63,816 nucleotides of DNA, taken from Flavobacteriaceae bacterium UBA5544. Lineage in GTDB: Bacteria; Bacteroidota; Bacteroidia; Flavobacteriales; Flavobacteriaceae. Below are positions 60,682-63,816 of this stretch, in pieces. Under the pieces are notes generated by a model that was not told the DNA's origin, did no database searches, and worked only from the letters and a program-made list of their open reading frames with translations. The stretch covers positions 169,758 through 233,573 of the forward strand of contig DINI01000003.1 in the NCBI GenBank assembly GCA_002426755.1. Reading direction: 5' to 3'. The translations under genes were made by a program, and so were the position numbers. Within the stretch, counting starts at the first letter, position 1. Every line of letters begins with the position of its first letter.

Positions 60682-60825
60682 ATGGGAACAATTGAAGATA
60701 AAAAAAAATTTAAAAGAACTGTTGAACAAAAAAATCCTACCAACCCGACAGGAAACAGAAATGTCGAGACCAACAAGTTCGACATTGATAAAAAAACAAT
60801 AAAAGACCAACAATCTAAAAAATAG
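60682..60825 (+). CDS. Small hydrophilic protein, hypothetical
   Basis: 47 residues from ATG 60682, too short for the usual ORF cut-off: MGTIEDKKKFKRTVEQKNPTN, then a segment with GNRNVETNKFDIDKK, all charged or polar, probably disordered. It has its own gap from the efflux operon (84 bp) and a strong terminator at 60843. A near -7 box TACCTTGT occurs at 60652-60659. Not recognised. The terminator 18 bp after the stop supports that it is real. Confidence 0.6.
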   Translation: MGTIEDKKKFKRTVEQKNPTNPTGNRNVETNKFDIDKKTIKDQQSKK

Positions 60826-60842
60826 ACTGTTTTGGTTTTGAT

Positions 60843-60884
60843 AACGACCTATCTTTATACATTTAAAGGTAGGTCGTTTTTTTA
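60843..60884 (+). terminator. Intrinsic terminator
   Basis: AACGACCTATCTTT (60843-60856) pairs with AAAGGTAGGTCGTT (60865-60878), one T-G pair, followed by a T-run. Confidence 0.92.
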
Positions 60885-60907
60885 TTGCAACCTTAAATCA
60901 AATTTCT

Positions 60908-61378
60908 ATGAAAATCTTTAATCAACTTGCGCTATATGTATTGATATTCTTGTCACTTTCCTGCAATAACAACAGCAAACAGACACAATCCAATGTTATG
61001 GAGGAGACTTTGAGAAACACTCCAATGGAACACAGAAACAGTTGTTATCTCTATGCCGTGGACAAAGACACCATTTCATTACAGTTTACCACCACCAAAG
61101 ACAGCATTGAGGGAAACATGCGATACAAATTTCACCAAATTGATGGTAGTATGGGCGCTTTCAATGGCACTATAAAAGGGGATACCATCATCGGCATCTA
61201 TGCCTTTGAGGCAGAAGGTACCAAATCAAAGCGCGAACTCATTTTCCTTAAGACAAAGGCTGGAATTGTTCAAGGAAGTGGCGAAACTTCAATTCAAGAA
61301 AATACAGAACGTTTCAAAAAGAACACCAAATTCGACTTCAAGGATGGTAGAACCTTGAAGACGGTGGACTGCAATTGA
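60908..61378 (+). CDS. Hypothetical lipoprotein
   Basis: 156 residues, lipobox LSLS-C19. The mature part is beta-rich: NSCYLYAVDKDTISLQFTTTKDSIEGNMRYKFHQIDGSMGAFNGTIKGDTIIGIYAF, a pattern of short strands and turns seen in many uncharacterised Bacteroidota lipoproteins. No function assigned. Alone between a terminator and a 118-bp gap. Confidence 0.7.
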   Translation: MKIFNQLALYVLIFLSLSCNNNSKQTQSNVMEETLRNTPMEHRNSCYLYAVDKDTISLQFTTTKDSIEGNMRYKFHQIDGSMGAFNGTIKGDTIIGIYAFEAEGTKSKRELIFLKTKAGIVQGSGETSIQENTERFKKNTKFDFKDGRTLKTVDCN

Positions 61379-61496
61379 CGCTTTTGTATCAGTTTTGATT
61401 TATTATAAACATAACACAATTCCTACTTTAATTTATACATAACACAAACCGATTTCATACTTTTAAATCGCTAAACATTTAGTTATATTACCAACT

Positions 61497-63017
61497 ATGG
61501 ACAACATCGAAAACATTGAATTAAAATACCTTAACCTAGAAGACTATCAAGAACTTCAGGCAGCCATGCGAGCTGCCTACACTACCATGCCCGATTCTAT
61601 TTGGGGTGAAAAGCAAATCAAGGTATTGATTGATAAATTTCAGGAAGGTCAAGTCGTCATCAAGATTAATGGTCAGATTGCTGGTTGCGCACTGTCCATC
61701 ATTGTCGATTACAATTCCTTTGACCATAATCATTCCTATAAAGACATTACCGGAAATTACACCTTTAGCACTCATAGTTCCAATGGAGATGTTCTATATG
61801 GCATTGATGTGTTCATCAAGCCCGAATTTAGAGGTTTGCGTCTGGGCAGACGTTTGTATGATTACAGAAAAGAATTGTGCGAACGCCTGAATCTGCGTGG
61901 CGTTGCTTTTGGTGGTCGCATTCCCAATTATGGGAAACATTCGGATGAATTGACACCTCAACAATACATCGATAAAGTCCGTAGAAAGGAAATCCATGAC
62001 CCAGTACTGAATTTTCAAATCTCCAATGATTTCCATCCAACACGTATCCTTAAGAATTATTTAGAGGGCGACAAGGCGTCTAAAGATTATGCTGTCTTGC
62101 TCGAATGGGACAATATCTATTATGAAAAGGTCAATAAGAAAGCCACGACGATTAAAAAAGTGGTCCGTCTCGGATTGGTACAGTGGCAAATGCGTCCGTA
62201 TAAAGACTTGGATGAAGTGATGGAACAGGCAGAATTCTTTATTGATTCTGTATCTGGCTATCGCAGTGACTTTGCTTTGTTTCCAGAGTTTTTCAATGCG
62301 CCATTGATGGCAGCCCACAACAATTTATCAACGCCAGAAGCCATTCGCGAACTTGCCAAATACACGGCGGAATTCGTCCAACGTTTTTCCAAATTGGCCA
62401 TCTCTTATAATATTAATATCATCACTGGAAGCATGCCAGAAATGGTCGGCGAGCATCTGCATAACGTCGGTTATTTATGCCGTCGCGATGGCAGCACCGA
62501 ACGTTATGAAAAATTGCACGTTACACCAGACGAAGCCAAAGTTTGGGGAATGGTGGGCGGCAACCAAATCAAAGCCTTTGATACCGATTGCGGCAAAATA
62601 GGCATCTTGATTTGCTATGATTCCGAATTCCCTGAATTGAGCCGTATCCTGGCCGACGAAGGCATGGACATTTTGTTTGTACCATTTTTAACCGACACTC
62701 AAAACGGCTTCTCACGGGTACGTCATTGTGCCCAGGCACGGGCGATTGAAAACGAATGCTATGTCGCCATAGCAGGTAGCGTTGGGAATTTACCAAAAGT
62801 GTCTAATATGGACATACAATACGCACAATCCATGGTGTTTACACCTTGCGATTTTGCCTTTCCTACCGATGGTGTCAAAGCCGAAGCAACACCGAATACG
62901 GAGATGATTTTAATTGCCGATGTGGACATTGATTTGCTGCGCGAATTGAACCAATTAGGAAGCGTAAGAAACCTTAAAGACCGAAGAAAAGATTTATTTG
63001 AATTAAAAAAGAAATAA
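61497..63017 (+). CDS. GNAT acetyltransferase - nitrilase (carbon-nitrogen hydrolase) fusion
   Basis: 506 residues. N-terminal GNAT (about 1-205): DVFIKPEFRGLRLGRRLYDYRKELCERLNLRG gives the acetyl-CoA loop RGLRLGRR. C-terminal nitrilase superfamily (about 225-500): E264 in FPEFFN, K339 in YEKLHVTPDE and C373 in ICYDSEFPE form the E-K-C triad. A known fusion type in Bacteroidota. Probably amidase activity plus acetylation of a linked substrate; the metabolite is unknown. Confidence 0.92.
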   Translation: MDNIENIELKYLNLEDYQELQAAMRAAYTTMPDSIWGEKQIKVLIDKFQEGQVVIKINGQIAGCALSIIVDYNSFDHNHSYKDITGNYTFSTHSSNGDVLYGIDVFIKPEFRGLRLGRRLYDYRKELCERLNLRGVAFGGRIPNYGKHSDELTPQQYIDKVRRKEIHDPVLNFQISNDFHPTRILKNYLEGDKASKDYAVLLEWDNIYYEKVNKKATTIKKVVRLGLVQWQMRPYKDLDEVMEQAEFFIDSVSGYRSDFALFPEFFNAPLMAAHNNLSTPEAIRELAKYTAEFVQRFSKLAISYNINIITGSMPEMVGEHLHNVGYLCRRDGSTERYEKLHVTPDEAKVWGMVGGNQIKAFDTDCGKIGILICYDSEFPELSRILADEGMDILFVPFLTDTQNGFSRVRHCAQARAIENECYVAIAGSVGNLPKVSNMDIQYAQSMVFTPCDFAFPTDGVKAEATPNTEMILIADVDIDLLRELNQLGSVRNLKDRRKDLFELKKK

Positions 63018-63119
63018 GATATGAGACTTTAGACTCAAGACACCTTCAATTCAATTCTTAATTAAATATATCATCTAATATCTCAATTCTCACATCTAAT
63101 ATCTAATATCTAAAAAAAA

Positions 63120-63788
63120 ATGAACTATCATATGATTATCAACAGCGTGAAGACAGTTGAAGAACTGCCAAATGCTTGGACGAATACCGATTATATCGAA
63201 CTGCTGGACCGTTTCGGATTTCCGGATGCCAAAGATTCAAAACCTGAAGAATTAAAGGAGCTGCTCTATATGGCGATATCCGATTTTGAAGGACCTGAAG
63301 CCGCTGCCATTTTATTGGATTATAAATTATCAGAGCATTTAAACGAAGGGCAAATCGACCAAATGTCGCATGATATGTTGCTGGATAAAATCTCTGAAGA
63401 ATACAGCGACATTTCACTTCATCATCAGTTATACAACATCAATCAGTTGTTGTTTAGAGCCTACAACGGAACTTTCCCAAGTGCCAAAGCAACGATTGTT
63501 GAATTTGAAATCACACCGGATAATGACATCGACAAAGAAGTCGTTCTTAAAGTATTGGACAAAACCTTGGCAAAAAACAGCGTCATCAAACGTTTGTTCT
63601 CCAATCATTTGGCGGGTAAGGAAGCTTTTGATGAAGCCGAAGACATTGTCTGGAAACTTGATTCCAACGGAAATGGCTCTTATACTTTAACAACCTCCGA
63701 GTACTGGATGAGCCGCGACGAATTCACCGAAGCGGAATATGATGCGGAAATTGTGATGTACGAAGAAGACGAGGATGATGAAAACTGA
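63120..63788 (+). CDS. Hypothetical acidic cytoplasmic protein
   Basis: 222 residues; start at the first M (M5 is an alternative). No signal or membrane segment. Predicted mostly helical with DYIELLDRFGFPDAKD near the N-terminus and a very acidic C-terminus (YDAEIVMYEEDEDDEN). Not recognised. It follows the GNAT-nitrilase fusion after about 100 bp of AT-rich word-repeat DNA (CTAATATCTAATATCT). It ends just before the window edge, in another word-repeat tract (GAACACTGAACACTGA). Confidence 0.65.
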   Translation: MNYHMIINSVKTVEELPNAWTNTDYIELLDRFGFPDAKDSKPEELKELLYMAISDFEGPEAAAILLDYKLSEHLNEGQIDQMSHDMLLDKISEEYSDISLHHQLYNINQLLFRAYNGTFPSAKATIVEFEITPDNDIDKEVVLKVLDKTLAKNSVIKRLFSNHLAGKEAFDEAEDIVWKLDSNGNGSYTLTTSEYWMSRDEFTEAEYDAEIVMYEEDEDDEN

Positions 63789-63816
63789 AGACCGAACACT
63801 GAACACTGAACACTGA

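Overview
The window comes from a low-GC member of the Bacteroidota, almost certainly a marine or environmental Flavobacteriaceae (genus not determined). Support: promoters of the TAnnTTTG type instead of E. coli -10 boxes, a type IX secretion (T9SS) C-terminal sorting domain, short N-terminal signals ending in Q after FAQ/FSQ, a tmRNA with tag GENNYALAA and no encoded CCA, a FtsE-type ATPase and a TypA GTPase of the family's usual length, and a seven-gene trp operon behind a Trp-Trp-Trp leader peptide.

Layout. 1-5.3 kb: exported hydrolases (a CBM9-like protein cut by the window edge, an M28-like peptidase, an M1 aminopeptidase), two OmdA-domain proteins and a membrane-anchored hypothetical. 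5.3-12 kb: an accessory tract of short, unrelated, AT-rich orphan genes (small exported, membrane and soluble proteins, a broken propeller sensor, a T9SS beta-helix protein, a ParDE toxin-antitoxin pair). They are separated by related palindromic elements of about 110-145 bp, two of which are 129 bp each with near-identical ends. This gene/element/gene/element layout looks like a cassette array and is the strongest candidate in the window for something undescribed. 12-15.5 kb: small enzymes, including a subclass B1 metallo-beta-lactamase lipoprotein, then FtsE.

15.6-32.4 kb: a surface polysaccharide locus with genes on both strands: beta-helix protein, TylF-like methyltransferase, 2OG-Fe(II) oxygenase, four glycosyltransferases, FdtA-type isomerase, FdtB-type aminotransferase carrying a strange repeat-derived insertion, a FemAB/GNAT acyltransferase, two tandem paralogous flippases, and a pair of GT-C-like membrane proteins followed by a polyprenyl-phosphate hexose synthase. 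typA and kdsA (KDO synthesis) follow.

36-42.5 kb: a cluster of envelope/membrane genes around a small winged-helix regulator. The same 15-bp palindrome, in opposite orientations, lies in front of the first gene of each half (36822 and 38635). It includes an MpaB-like protein, a DUF4173 membrane protein, a Coq4-like protein with an intact HDxxH-x11-E motif, a SanA-like protein, DUF2809 and DUF1361. 42.5-49 kb: a saccharopine/alanine dehydrogenase-like enzyme, a structured RNA candidate, tmRNA, SYLF protein, two rhodaneses, two thioredoxin-fold proteins, and a MarR-nitroreductase-YceI operon. 49.1-55.9 kb: trpL-attenuator-trpEGDCFBA. 55.9-60.6 kb: TetR-TolC-HlyD-EmrB efflux operon with twin TetR operators. 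The window ends with small hypothetical genes and a GNAT-nitrilase fusion.

All calls come from reading the sequence and recalled family motifs; no database search was run. Functions of the orphan genes are not known.
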